A stretch of 51,363 bases of DNA from LSUCC0057 sp048549915 (GCA_048549915.1 JBLYYE010000035.1:1-51363), one strand, 5' to 3'. Shown: positions 8,695 through 17,497, counted from the first letter of the stretch. Notes: generated by a model not told the origin, from the sequence alone. Numbers and translations are program-made.

Positions 8695-9858
8695 TTACCA
8701 AAGATCTTTGTCGATAAGATCGCTGTTAATTTCATCGATACGGTTGACACCCATAAGAGCCATCGCGATTTCAATCTCTTTATTGACCATCTGCATCAAG
8801 TCGACCACACCCTGTTCACCGTGAGCGGCCATTGCATAGACCCAAGGCCGCCCCATCAGCACGGCATCGGCCCCCAGCGCGATCGATTTTACTACGTCAA
8901 TGCCGTTGCGGATGCCACTGTCAATTAACAGTGCACACTGTTTGTTGACAGCAGTGGCAACGCTGGGAAGCTTAGCTATAGATGAGGAGATACCATCGAG
9001 CTGCCGACCGCCATGGTTGGAGATAATAATGCCTTCGGCGCCACAATCTACTGCGGCGCGTGCATCGTCTGCTTCCATTACCCCTTTGATGATTAATTTG
9101 CCTTTCCACTGTTGCCGCAACCAGGCGATATCATCCCAGGTGACAGTAGGGTCGAACTGCCCATCGATAAATGTCTTATATAGGTCTAGATCACTGGGGT
9201 CCTCGACTTTGCTGGCGACATTGCCAAAGGTGTGCGGTTTACCTTTTATGCCAACATCATAGACCCATTGTGGGCTGGCTAGCAGCTGTGCCAGTTTGCT
9301 GATCTTGCCTGGGATACCCCCGCCAAGCATACCGTTGCGGAAATCGCGCTGGCGCATACCGGCAACCGGGAGGTCGACTGTAAATAACAGCGTATCGACA
9401 CCAGCATTGCTGGCGCGCTCTAGCAACTCAAGGATAAAATCGCGGTCGCGCAACATATAGAGCTGGAACCAGATCGGCTCAGCAACACTGGTGGCGACCT
9501 CATCGACTGGGCAGATGCCGACAGTAGAGGTAGTAAATGGGATGCCACAGCGCTCCGCGGCTCGAGCTGCCTGGGTTTCCCCACGACGTCTGAATAGGCC
9601 AGCCATTCCTACTGGTGCCAGAGCGACAGGCATTGCCAAAGAACGGCCAAACAGAGTGGTTGAGGTATCGACACTGTCGACATCGCGCAGAACTCTCTGC
9701 TTGAGGGCAATTTGAGAAAAGTCGTCACAATTGCGTGCCAGGATCTCTTCGCGGTTGGCGCCTCCATCAATATAGTCAAACAGGAAGCGTGGTAGACGGC
9801 GTTTGGCTATGGCGCGGTAATCGTCGACGGTAATCGGGGCAATATTATAAATGCTCAT
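8695..9858 (-). CDS. lldD: FMN-dependent L-lactate dehydrogenase / L-2-hydroxyacid dehydrogenase
   Basis: The start was set at the ATG at 9858 (MSIYNIAPITVDDYRAIAKR), which has AGGATC upstream and begins where LldD proteins begin; an open frame continues 25 codons further but adds no conserved sequence. The 387-residue product matches the LldD family along its length: RRLPRFLFDYIDGGA, MPVALAPVGMAGLF, FQLYMLRDRDF, and the active-site segment IISNHGGRQLDG with catalytic His and Arg, then DSGIRNGIDVVKSIALGADAVLMGRP for FMN phosphate. It oxidises L-lactate or a related L-2-hydroxyacid at the membrane and feeds quinones. It leads the minus-strand set with the GntP permease and the D-type dehydrogenase. 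A different 2-hydroxyacid such as glycolate or mandelate remains possible. Confidence 0.88.
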   Translation of the reverse strand: MSIYNIAPITVDDYRAIAKRRLPRFLFDYIDGGANREEILARNCDDFSQIALKQRVLRDVDSVDTSTTLFGRSLAMPVALAPVGMAGLFRRRGETQAARAAERCGIPFTTSTVGICPVDEVATSVAEPIWFQLYMLRDRDFILELLERASNAGVDTLLFTVDLPVAGMRQRDFRNGMLGGGIPGKISKLAQLLASPQWVYDVGIKGKPHTFGNVASKVEDPSDLDLYKTFIDGQFDPTVTWDDIAWLRQQWKGKLIIKGVMEADDARAAVDCGAEGIIISNHGGRQLDGISSSIAKLPSVATAVNKQCALLIDSGIRNGIDVVKSIALGADAVLMGRPWVYAMAAHGEQGVVDLMQMVNKEIEIAMALMGVNRIDEINSDLIDKDLW

Positions 9859-10101
9859 GGCAGATCCTAATGGGTGGCAATAACTGAACTGTCGCAAAGT
9901 GTATGCATTATTGTTGCTTGTAAAGGTCGTCAAACCGACAAAGTGTCGAATCTTGCCGAGCTACTATGGCACAGCATCTGTAGACCGAATAGTCGCAAAC
10001 AGCAAGCTGCTAGAGTTGCAAAAAATCTTGGCTCTGGCAATGCTGTCTGCTGTAATCACCCAATAAGTCATACAATAAATCACCCCAATCGAGGTTACCT
10101 T
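9859..10101. promoter_or_regulatory. Divergent intergenic region, 243 bases
   Basis: This stretch separates the minus-strand lldD operon from the plus-strand aldehyde dehydrogenase operon and must hold both promoters. It contains scattered TTGC-rich and AT-rich segments, and a TACAAT hexamer near 10072 that could be a -10 box for the rightward operon, but I see no convincing -35 partner and no clear palindrome. The ORF that reads through it from 9874 lacks conserved sequence and is treated as non-coding. Confidence 0.4.
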
Positions 10102-11553
10102 ATGAACAGTCCCATGAGCTCAGCTGAGCAGACCCAGGCAAGTCCGCACACTGCTCTTTTAACTGAGGCGTTGCAGCAGCAGCGAGAGGCTTATTTTGCT
10201 GCGCCAATGCCCACGGCTGCAGAGCGCAAACAGGATCTTAAACAGCTCAAGGCGATGCTCTCTGAAAATCTCGAGGCGATCACCGGCGCTATCTGTGAAG
10301 ACTACGGTAACCGCAGCTATCACGAGTCGCTGTTTGCAGAGGTGATAGCGGTGACCGATGGTATTAACGACACCATCAAAAAAGTCAAAGGTTGGATGAA
10401 ACCGGAGCGCCGCCACATTGATATTGGCATGTATCCGGGTGCGAAAAACCGACTAATACCTCAGCCATTGGGTGTAGTGGGCATGATTGTGCCTTGGAAC
10501 TTCCCCATCAACCTGTCTTTTTCGCAGTTGGCAGCGGTGTTTGCCGCCGGCAACCGCGCTATGGTTAAAATGTCCGAAAATTCAATTGCTCTAACCCGGG
10601 TTCTTCAAGAGCTGGCACCCAAATACTTTGAGCCGACTAAACTGCAATTTTTTGAAGAGACCGGTGGCGTCGGTATCCAATTCTCTAAATTACCCTTCGA
10701 TCTGATGATATTTACTGGCTCTGGACAAACCGGCCGCGCAGTCATGGCTGCTGCCGCGCAGAATCTCACTCCGGTGATCCTTGAGTTGGGTGGTAAAGCA
10801 CCTGCAGTGATTGACCCCAAATATGACTTGGAAAAAGCAGTCGGCCGAATTATGTTTACCAAACAGTTCAACGCCGGTCAGATCTGCACCAATGTTGACT
10901 ATGTATTTGTCCACGAAAGCCAGATTGAAGCGTTTGTTGAAAAGGCCCGTGCTTACGCCCACAAACACTGCCCAGATATCAACCACAAAGACTACACCTC
11001 GCTGATCGATGACCGCTCTTATGAGCGCGTTATGGCGACTATTGCCGACGCCGAACAAAAGGGTGCCCGTGTGGTGTCATTGAGCGAGCAGCAGGCCAAT
11101 CCAGAGTTGCGCAAAATCCCGCTGACGCTGATCTTAGAAACCAGCCCTGAGATGACTATTCGCCAGCGTGAGACGTTCGGTCCACTGTTGATGGTCATGC
11201 CTTACAAAGAGCCCAGCGATGTGGTCACCTATGTCAACCGCTTCGACCGTCCGCTGGCGCTCTATCCGTTCTCAAACAACAAAAAATTAGTCGATTACTA
11301 CATCGAACACATCATGTCAGGTGGGGTGAGTGTCAACGACTGTCTGTTCCACGTCGCCCAGCACGATCTGCCCTTTGGTGGTGTCGGCCCCAGCGGTATG
11401 GGCCATTATCACGGCTATGAGGGTTTTGTTGCGTGTTCGAAAATGCGCCCCGTGTTCTATCAAGCGGGCTGGACCGCTATGCAGTACCTGCGCCCCCCTT
11501 ACGGTAACTTTGCCGACAAGGTCTACGGCATGCTAGTTAAGATGAAGAGCTAA
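10102..11553 (+). CDS. NAD(P)-dependent aldehyde dehydrogenase, coniferyl-aldehyde dehydrogenase type
   Basis: The ATG at 10102 (MNSPMSSAEQ) follows GAGG and gives 483 residues, the usual length. The protein shows the aldehyde dehydrogenase hallmarks: VPWNFPINL (cofactor loop), FTGSGQTGRAV, LELGGKAP with the general-base Glu, and the catalytic Cys262 in AGQICTNVDYVFV. The N-terminal region (AAPMPTAAERKQDLKQLKAML and CEDYGNRSYHESL) and the TKQFNAGQ segment are characteristic of the coniferyl aldehyde/ALDH3-like group. It would oxidise an aromatic or medium-chain aldehyde to its acid in the cytoplasm. An SDR gene follows after 27 bases. Together with the upstream quinohaemoprotein alcohol dehydrogenase it could complete an alcohol-to-acid route, but that is inferred. 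Confidence 0.88.
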   Translation: MNSPMSSAEQTQASPHTALLTEALQQQREAYFAAPMPTAAERKQDLKQLKAMLSENLEAITGAICEDYGNRSYHESLFAEVIAVTDGINDTIKKVKGWMKPERRHIDIGMYPGAKNRLIPQPLGVVGMIVPWNFPINLSFSQLAAVFAAGNRAMVKMSENSIALTRVLQELAPKYFEPTKLQFFEETGGVGIQFSKLPFDLMIFTGSGQTGRAVMAAAAQNLTPVILELGGKAPAVIDPKYDLEKAVGRIMFTKQFNAGQICTNVDYVFVHESQIEAFVEKARAYAHKHCPDINHKDYTSLIDDRSYERVMATIADAEQKGARVVSLSEQQANPELRKIPLTLILETSPEMTIRQRETFGPLLMVMPYKEPSDVVTYVNRFDRPLALYPFSNNKKLVDYYIEHIMSGGVSVNDCLFHVAQHDLPFGGVGPSGMGHYHGYEGFVACSKMRPVFYQAGWTAMQYLRPPYGNFADKVYGMLVKMKS

Positions 11554-11580
11554 ACGGCAATTACTCGAAGGAGCAGCAGC

Positions 11581-12360
11581 ATGGATTTAGGGTTAAAGGG
11601 TAAAACTGCCATCGTTTGTGGTGCCAGTCGCGGTCTTGGCTATGCCACTGCCGCTGAGCTGCATCGCGCCGGTGTAGCAGTGACGATTGTGGCCCGCCAC
11701 ACAGAGACAATCGAGGCGGCCGCAGAACAGCTGCGCGCACAGGGCAGTGCAGAGGTGGCAGCAGTAGTCGCCGACGTCGCGACAGTGGAGGGCCGCCAAG
11801 CCCTTTTGGCGGCACAACCGGCGCCTGATATCCTGATCAATAATGCCGGCGGTCCACCGAGTGGCGATTGGCGCCAGTTGACTGCGGCTGATTGGCACCA
11901 GGCATTGGAAGCCAACATGCTCAGTGCCATTGCGCTGATGCAGGCAACACTCGATGGTATGGCTGAGCGCGGTTTTGGCCGGGTAGTCAATATCACCAGT
12001 GGCTCTGTTAAAATGCCGATGGCGGGCCTGGATATGTCCAATGGTGCTCGCGCAGGCTTGACCGGCTTCTGCCGAGGCATTGCCAATAACTACGTGGCGA
12101 GCAATGTCACTATCAATAATATTCTGCCAGGCCTGCACGAAACAGCACGTCTCGAGAGCCTGTTTGCTGCACAGGCGCAGGCTCGCGGCGTTGAGCCCGA
12201 CCAGGTGCGCGCAGCAATGCTCGCTTCGGTGCCAGCTGGCCGCTTCGGCAGTGAGCAAGAGTTTGGCGCTGCCGCGGCCTTTCTCTGCTCGGCAAATTCT
12301 GGTTTTATTACTGGCCAAAATTTACTGCTCGACGGTGGTGTTTTCCCCGGCGCACTGTAA
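11581..12360 (+). CDS. Short-chain dehydrogenase/reductase with altered catalytic motif
   Basis: A 259-residue Rossmann protein with the NAD(P) motif CGASRGLGYATA (about residues 14-25), INNAGG, and the C-terminal signature SGFITGQNLLLDGG. After the conserved NITSGS the classical YxxxK is missing: the aligned segment reads AGLDMSNGARAGLTGF, with Ser/Asn where Tyr is expected and Arg where Lys is expected. This fits an SDR subgroup annotated as beta-ketoacyl reductase-like, whose members share an SN-x-AR pattern. Activity as a normal reductase is therefore uncertain. The ATG at 11581 follows GAAGGAG, 27 bases after the aldehyde dehydrogenase stop, and a terminator follows the gene, so the two form a short operon. 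Confidence 0.85.
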   Translation: MDLGLKGKTAIVCGASRGLGYATAAELHRAGVAVTIVARHTETIEAAAEQLRAQGSAEVAAVVADVATVEGRQALLAAQPAPDILINNAGGPPSGDWRQLTAADWHQALEANMLSAIALMQATLDGMAERGFGRVVNITSGSVKMPMAGLDMSNGARAGLTGFCRGIANNYVASNVTINNILPGLHETARLESLFAAQAQARGVEPDQVRAAMLASVPAGRFGSEQEFGAAAAFLCSANSGFITGQNLLLDGGVFPGAL

Positions 12361-12378
12361 ACTCAATGGTAGTCTCAC

Positions 12379-12403
12379 AGAGCCGCACAGCGGCTCTTTT
12401 TTT
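12379..12403 (+). terminator. Rho-independent terminator after the SDR gene
   Basis: A 7-bp stem AGAGCCG/CGGCTCT with a five-base loop CACAG is followed directly by a run of T residues. It lies 18 bases after the SDR stop and ends the aldehyde dehydrogenase-SDR operon ahead of the receptor gene. Confidence 0.85.
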
Positions 12404-12436
12404 CAGCTGAAAAATATACAAAGGCGTATCTATTCA

Positions 12437-14476
12437 ATGAAACTAAAGCCGCTAGCTATCTCTGCTATCTGTTTACTTCCTGTCTGGGCGGTCGCCGCCC
12501 CAGTTGAGGAGGTGGTGACTATCGCCACGGGTAGTGAACAAGCGCTCAGCCAGCTACCGTTAAGTGTGTCGCTTATCGATGCCAGAGAAATCGCTTTGCT
12601 CGGAGCTCAACACGCCTCTGAACTGCTCAACCGCGAGCCTGGATTGCTACTGCAGCGCGGCAACGGCCAAGAGTATCTACCCGCGGTGCGCTCGCCGGTT
12701 TTTACCGGCGCCGGTGCCTGTGGGGAACTGCTGGTGTTAGAGCAGGGCATCTCTCTCAATGCCAACGGTTTTTGCAATATCAATGAATTGTTCGGGGCGC
12801 ATACGGAACAAGCCGCAGCGATTGAGCTGATTCGCGGCCCCGGTACGGTGCTCTATGGCAGCAACGCACTGCACGGGGTGATTGATGTGCAGGCACCCGA
12901 CTTACAAGCCCCCAACTCCTTGGGCCTGGAGTGGGCTCAGCGTGACTATCAGCGCCTAGCGTTCAATGTCAACGGTGGAGATGAGCAACAGCGATTGGGC
13001 GTTGCCGTTACCAGCGCTATCGACGGCGGCAGCCGCGATTCCTCGGGCTTTAAACAGAACAAGCTGACTTTGCAACACCAGTACTTGGGGCAGCACTGGC
13101 AGGTTGACAGCGGCTTAGTTGTCTCGCAGCTCAACCAAGAGACCGCCAGTTATATCGAGGGCTTTGAGAGTTATGCCGATACTGTTGTGCGCCGCCAAAA
13201 TTTAGATCCGCAGGCCTACCGCAACGCGGAATCTGTCCGCGCCTGGAGCGAATGGCAGCACACTAGTGAAGAGGGCACGGTCTCGATTAAACCTTACCTG
13301 CGCAGTGCCGAGATGGACTTCCTAATGCACTTCTTGCCCGGCACCCCGGTAGAGCATAACAGCCACCACAGCGCGGGTGTCCAGCTGCGATGGCAACCTA
13401 CAGAAAAAGATGGGCGCAGCTGGTTGTTCGGTGTCGATGCTGAGCTGACAGAGGGCGAGTTACTGCAGTATCAAGAGGGTGAGGCGCCGAGTTTCTTACA
13501 AAGCCAAATCCCCACAGGCAAACACTACGACTATCGAGTAGATGCTTGGCAATTCTCTCCGTTTGCACGTCTTAATTGGCAGCTTGCTGAGCAGCTGGAG
13601 TGGAGCGCCGGAGTGCGTTTTGAGGCACTCGATTACAGTTATGACAACCAAATGAGCGATGGTCGCACTGACCAACTCGGCGATCCTTGTGATTCGGGTT
13701 GTCGCTACACCCGGCCATCGGACCGCGACGACCGTTTCGAAAATCTCTCGCTGGAGACGGCGTTAAACTACCAGTTGGCTGATGCTCGACGAGTATTTGT
13801 GCGCTTTGCTCGCGCTTACAGGGCCCCGCAGGCAACAGAGCTCTATCGATTGCAGCGAGAACAGTTGAGCGCACAGCTTGATGCCCCCTCGTTGGACTCA
13901 CTTGAATTGGGGTGGAAGGGGAGTTTGGCTCAACTCGATTATCAAGTTGCCCTCTATTTCATGCACAAACGCAATGTGATCTTCCGCGATAGCGATTTTT
14001 ACAATGTCAGCAATGGTGAAACACGTCATCGCGGCGTTGAAGTTTCAACCGCTTACGCTTTTAACCCCCAGTGGCGCGCAGAACTGGCCGCCAGCTATGC
14101 CCGCCATAGCTACGGCAATAGCCCTGGACTAGTGACGAGCAATATTAAAGGCAATGAGATGGATGGCGCGCCGCGCTGGTTTGGCCGCACAGCCTTCGTT
14201 TGGCAGCCAAGTGAAGAGCTGATGGCTGAGCTAGAGTGGAGTGCTGTGGCCGGCTACTACTTAGATATCGAAAATCAACACCGCTACAGCGGCCACCGTT
14301 TGTGGAATCTGCGCAGCCGCTGGCAGGCAACGAGTCAGCTCGCGCTCTCCGCTCGCTTGTTGAATGTAACTGATGAGTTGTACGCCGATCGTGCCGATTA
14401 CACCCGTTTTAGCGACGAGCGCTACTTCCCCGGTGCCAGGCGTACGCTCTCCCTAGCGGTTGATTACCAGTTTTAG
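12437..14476 (+). CDS. TonB-dependent outer-membrane receptor
   Basis: The ATG at 12437 is chosen because it opens a signal peptide (MKLKPLAISAICLLPVWAVAA) after a terminator; the open frame continues 119 codons upstream through the terminator and SDR gene. The 679-residue product has a TonB box-like stretch after the signal (EEVVTIATG), a plug domain (about residues 35-150, with IELIRGPGTVLYGSNALHGVIDV), and a 22-strand-type barrel ending in the aromatic terminus LAVDYQF. The plug holds a cysteine pair (GACGELL and GFCNINELF) and the barrel a CDSGC motif in a loop, which suggests disulfides. Such receptors import iron chelates, vitamins or other large ligands. The ligand is not evident; neighbours are catabolic, so a carbon-substrate receptor is as likely as a siderophore receptor. 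Confidence 0.9.
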   Translation: MKLKPLAISAICLLPVWAVAAPVEEVVTIATGSEQALSQLPLSVSLIDAREIALLGAQHASELLNREPGLLLQRGNGQEYLPAVRSPVFTGAGACGELLVLEQGISLNANGFCNINELFGAHTEQAAAIELIRGPGTVLYGSNALHGVIDVQAPDLQAPNSLGLEWAQRDYQRLAFNVNGGDEQQRLGVAVTSAIDGGSRDSSGFKQNKLTLQHQYLGQHWQVDSGLVVSQLNQETASYIEGFESYADTVVRRQNLDPQAYRNAESVRAWSEWQHTSEEGTVSIKPYLRSAEMDFLMHFLPGTPVEHNSHHSAGVQLRWQPTEKDGRSWLFGVDAELTEGELLQYQEGEAPSFLQSQIPTGKHYDYRVDAWQFSPFARLNWQLAEQLEWSAGVRFEALDYSYDNQMSDGRTDQLGDPCDSGCRYTRPSDRDDRFENLSLETALNYQLADARRVFVRFARAYRAPQATELYRLQREQLSAQLDAPSLDSLELGWKGSLAQLDYQVALYFMHKRNVIFRDSDFYNVSNGETRHRGVEVSTAYAFNPQWRAELAASYARHSYGNSPGLVTSNIKGNEMDGAPRWFGRTAFVWQPSEELMAELEWSAVAGYYLDIENQHRYSGHRLWNLRSRWQATSQLALSARLLNVTDELYADRADYTRFSDERYFPGARRTLSLAVDYQF

Positions 14477-14484
14477 TTAGATGG

Positions 14485-14510
14485 CTGGCTCTGGAGGAGT
14501 CCAGAGCCAG
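14485..14510. terminator. Hairpin between convergent genes, likely bidirectional terminator
   Basis: A perfect 11-bp stem CTGGCTCTGGA/TCCAGAGCCAG with a GGAG loop lies 8 bases after the receptor stop and 9 bases before the stop of the convergent flavin oxidoreductase. There is no T run on either side, so termination efficiency is uncertain. Confidence 0.6.
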
Positions 14511-14519
14511 GCCTGTCGG

Positions 14520-15632
14520 TCAGTCTAGTTTCTGCAGCAGCTCTGCAGAGTAGGGCGCCAGTTGATCGAGTGTGCCAGCGCTGAGATGCTTAACCCAATC
14601 TGGATTGGCGATCAGGGCGCGGCCTACCGCAACTAGATCGAACTCATCTGCCTCCATGCGCTCTACCAAATTGTCGATAGAAGCGGGGTTGCCCGACTTG
14701 AAATTGGCAGTTCCATCCTCTGGTAAAAAGTCGCTGTTGAGGCTGACACTGCCGACGGTGATGGCGGGTTTGCCGGTTATTTTGCGCGTCCAGCCGGCCA
14801 GATTGAGGTCGCTGCCTTCGAACTCGGGCTCCCAAAAGCGCCGCGTGCTGCAGTGGAAGATGTCTACACCAGCATCGACCAATGGTTGCAAAAAGGCCTC
14901 TAGCTCTTCAGGTGTCTCGCACAGCCGCGCGGTGTAGTCTTGCTGTTTCCACTGCGAAAAGCGCAAAATTATTGGCAAGCTTTCTCCGCACGCAGCGCGG
15001 ATTCCCTCGACAATCTCAATCGCGATACGCTGGCGGTTCGCCATAGAGCCACCGTACTGATCTTCGCGGTGGTTGGTGCCGGGCCAAAAGAATTGATCGA
15101 TAAGATAGCCGTGGGCACCGTGAATCTCGATCGCATCAAAGCCGAGTTTTTGCGCGTCTACTGCACCCTGTACAAAGGCAGCGACGGTCTCTTGGATGTC
15201 TTCGACGCTCATGGCGTGGCCAGAGACTTTGCCGGGCACTACCATGCCCGAGGGAGAATAGCCGGGTAATTCTGGCTCTGGGCCCTCCGTGCCGGCGCGA
15301 CGGATCGCGCCCACGTGCCACAGCTGCGGTGCAATCTTGCCGCCTTCCGCGTGAACTGCATCAACGACTTTTTTCCAGCCCGCCAGTGCCTCTTCACCAT
15401 AGAAATAAGGAATGTTGGGATAACCATTGGCCGCTTTGTGGCCGATGCAGGTCCCTTCGGTAATGATTAAACCAACACCGTCTGCAGCGCGACGGCGGTA
15501 GTATTCGATATTGCCTGCATGGGGAACGTTCCCGGGGCTTGAGGCGCGTGTCATCGGCGCCATAACAATGCGGTTGGATAGTGTTAATTTCTCGCTAGCA
15601 AAAGGTTTCAAAAGGCTGGTGGCCTGGCTCAT
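14520..15632 (-). CDS. Old Yellow Enzyme-family NADH:flavin oxidoreductase
   Basis: The ATG at 15632 (MSQATSLLKPF) has AGGAAA upstream and matches the family start. The 370-residue TIM-barrel flavoprotein shows RIVMAPMTRA (FMN contact), EGTCIG, PQLWHVG, the substrate-binding pair in IEIHGAHGYLIDQFFWP, the GGS-x-x-NR segment, and the C-terminal FMN-phosphate part LVAVGRALIANPDWV. OYE proteins reduce activated C=C bonds of enones or enoyl-CoA-like compounds with NAD(P)H. It is the last gene of the minus-strand set with an SDR (39-base gap), APH-like kinase and acyl-CoA dehydrogenase, so it may act on an unsaturated intermediate of that route. The 2,4-dienoyl-CoA reductase FeS domain is absent. 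Confidence 0.88.
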   Translation of the reverse strand: MSQATSLLKPFASEKLTLSNRIVMAPMTRASSPGNVPHAGNIEYYRRRAADGVGLIITEGTCIGHKAANGYPNIPYFYGEEALAGWKKVVDAVHAEGGKIAPQLWHVGAIRRAGTEGPEPELPGYSPSGMVVPGKVSGHAMSVEDIQETVAAFVQGAVDAQKLGFDAIEIHGAHGYLIDQFFWPGTNHREDQYGGSMANRQRIAIEIVEGIRAACGESLPIILRFSQWKQQDYTARLCETPEELEAFLQPLVDAGVDIFHCSTRRFWEPEFEGSDLNLAGWTRKITGKPAITVGSVSLNSDFLPEDGTANFKSGNPASIDNLVERMEADEFDLVAVGRALIANPDWVKHLSAGTLDQLAPYSAELLQKLD

Positions 15633-15671
15633 AAGATTTCCTAGATTAGTTGTGTGGCTGCAAAGCACAGA

Positions 15672-16436
15672 TCAATAGGCCGAAACACCGCCATCGATAG
15701 CAATAGTTTGGCCGGTCATGTAACTGTTGGCCGGCGAGCAGAGCAGTAGTATTGCACTGGTGACTTCTTCGGTCTCTGCCAGTCGGCGCATAGGTGCGCG
15801 CCTAACCATGCCGTCTATCTTGTCAATTAAGCCGCTTTCGGTAACCAGCGGCGTCATCGTAAAAAAAGGACAAACTGCATTAACGCGGATGTTGGCTGCA
15901 GCATTCTCTATGGCAGCCGTTTTGGTGAGGCCGACAATCGCATACTTGGCAGCGGAGTAGGCCCCGAGCATTGGCGCGCCACCGAGCCCTGCCATTGAGC
16001 TAATATTGATAATGGCGCCGCCATGCTCGCGCATGACTGGCAGCTGGTGTTTCATGCCAAAGCCAACGCCTTTGGCGTGGACTGCAAACATATTGTCGTA
16101 ATCGCTCTCTTGCAGTTGATCAATAGGTGCCAGTTGATGGCCATAACCGGCGTTGTTAATAGCGATATCTAAGCCGCCAAACATTTCACAAGCGGCCTCT
16201 GTGAGTGCGGCGCAATCGCTTTCTACGGTCACATCGCAGCGCAGTGTGACGCTATCGCCCTCTAGCATAGACGCAGTTTGAGCCAAGCCGTCTTCGTCGA
16301 TATCGCCAAGCACTAACTTGGCCCCGCGCTCACTGAATTGCTCAGCCAGCATGGCGCCTAAGCCTGAAGCAGCTCCGGTGATAAGGACAACCTTATCGGT
16401 AAAGTCGAGCATTGGATCTAGGGTAATGTCACTCAT
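15672..16436 (-). CDS. Short-chain dehydrogenase/reductase (classical)
   Basis: A 254-residue classical SDR with TGAASGLGAMLAE for the dinucleotide, LGDIDEDG (acidic residue after beta-2, favouring NAD), NNAGYG, and the catalytic set Ser in NISSMAG plus Tyr/Lys in YSAAKYA. The C-terminus SYMTGQTIAIDGGVSAY is typical. It would oxidise or reduce a hydroxy/keto group. Position within the kinase and acyl-CoA dehydrogenase cluster parallels the SDR LvaD of the levulinate pathway, but specific orthology cannot be claimed from motifs. Confidence 0.88.
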   Translation of the reverse strand: MSDITLDPMLDFTDKVVLITGAASGLGAMLAEQFSERGAKLVLGDIDEDGLAQTASMLEGDSVTLRCDVTVESDCAALTEAACEMFGGLDIAINNAGYGHQLAPIDQLQESDYDNMFAVHAKGVGFGMKHQLPVMREHGGAIINISSMAGLGGAPMLGAYSAAKYAIVGLTKTAAIENAAANIRVNAVCPFFTMTPLVTESGLIDKIDGMVRRAPMRRLAETEEVTSAILLLCSPANSYMTGQTIAIDGGVSAY

Positions 16437-16457
16437 GCTGAGCGCTCCTGTGTATTT

Positions 16458-17495
16458 TTACTTTATAGTCAACGCCATAGTGGCAAGTGGTTGTACGAGA
16501 TCGCCAACACTGCTGGCATGCTTTGAAGAGGCATTGCCGTCGATAGCGCGTTTGGCAACCCCTTGGCAGATAGCGGCTAAACGGAAAAAGCTAAAGCGCA
16601 GATAAAATGCCCAGTTGTCGATACCGGCTATGCCCATTTGCCGACAGTAATCGGCGATGACCTCCGCTTCACTGGGTATGCCGAGGCTGTCAGGATCAAT
16701 GCCTCCCAGCCCGGTCATGCTGTTGGCTGTTGCTGCCACCGAGGGTAGGCGGCGATTCATGCACAGGTAGGCGAGATCGGCAAATGGGTGGCCAAGTGTA
16801 GAGAGCTCCCAGTCGAGCACGGCAATAATTTTTTCGTTGTCTTTGCTGAGCATGAGATTATCGAGCCGATAATCGCCATGCACCAGAGATATTCGACCAT
16901 CATCTTCGGGCTCATTGGCTAGCAACCACTCTGCGAGCTGGTCCATCTCTGCAATGGTTCGCGTTTGACTCTCTGAGTATTGCTGTGTCCAGCGCTGCAA
17001 TTGACGTGCAAAGTAATTGCCGGGCTTGCCGTAGTCGCTGAGTCCGGCAGCCTCGAGGTCAATGGAGTGTATCGCCACAAGGACGTCGGTCATTTGCTGA
17101 TAAATACGGCCGCGTTGACTGTTGTCGGTAGCATCTTTCAAGGCAGCATCCCAGTGGATAGTGCCGTCGAGAAATTCCATAAGGTAGAACTGTGCACCCG
17201 TAATATCTAAATGAGTGCATAAGTGAAGTGCTCGCGGTACTGGCACGCAAGTAGAGCCCAGTGCTTTTAGCACGCGGTACTCGCGGTCAACCGCGTGCGC
17301 AGAGGGCAATAATTTACCGCTGGGTTGACTGCGCAAGACATAACTCGCCGTCGGGGTAGTTACCTTGTAAGTAGGGTTGGATTGACCGCCGCTAAATTTC
17401 TCAAAAGTTGCCGGACCGCTAAAATCAACCAGCTGCTCACTCAAGTATTCGGCGATGGCAGCTTGTCCAGCAGCAGTGTTGATGTCCGCGAGCAT
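16458..17495 (-). CDS. APH-family phosphotransferase, ACAD10/11 kinase-domain-like (LvaA-like)
   Basis: This 345-residue protein has the aminoglycoside-phosphotransferase fold: FSGGQSNPTYKV as nucleotide loop, SYVLRSQPSGKLLPSAHAVDREYRV around the Lys and Glu of the N-lobe, the catalytic loop LVHGDYRLDNLM, and AVLDWELSTLGHPFADLAYL with the metal-binding Asp. The whole set closely follows the N-terminal kinase part of eukaryotic ACAD10/11 and the bacterial LvaA, which phosphorylate 4-hydroxyacyl-CoA. It is not expected to confer drug resistance. The ATG at 17495 lies 2 bases after the acyl-CoA dehydrogenase stop; a TTG at 17501 would overlap it by 4 bases. The dehydrogenase next door matches the other half of ACAD11. 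Confidence 0.88.
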   Translation of the reverse strand: MLADINTAAGQAAIAEYLSEQLVDFSGPATFEKFSGGQSNPTYKVTTPTASYVLRSQPSGKLLPSAHAVDREYRVLKALGSTCVPVPRALHLCTHLDITGAQFYLMEFLDGTIHWDAALKDATDNSQRGRIYQQMTDVLVAIHSIDLEAAGLSDYGKPGNYFARQLQRWTQQYSESQTRTIAEMDQLAEWLLANEPEDDGRISLVHGDYRLDNLMLSKDNEKIIAVLDWELSTLGHPFADLAYLCMNRRLPSVAATANSMTGLGGIDPDSLGIPSEAEVIADYCRQMGIAGIDNWAFYLRFSFFRLAAICQGVAKRAIDGNASSKHASSVGDLVQPLATMALTIK

Positions 17496-17497
17496 AT

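Noticed and set aside
9874..10101. Open frame extending the aldehyde dehydrogenase upstream by 76 codons
   Set aside because: It lacks any conserved sequence and the ATG at 10102 has a ribosome site and gives the family N-terminus.
12080..12436. Open frame extending the TonB receptor through the SDR gene
   Set aside because: It crosses a terminator and overlaps a recognised gene; the ATG at 12437 starts a clear signal peptide.
16458..17495. Aminoglycoside-resistance gene
   Set aside because: The APH fold is present but the sequence and context match the acyl-CoA-linked kinase group.
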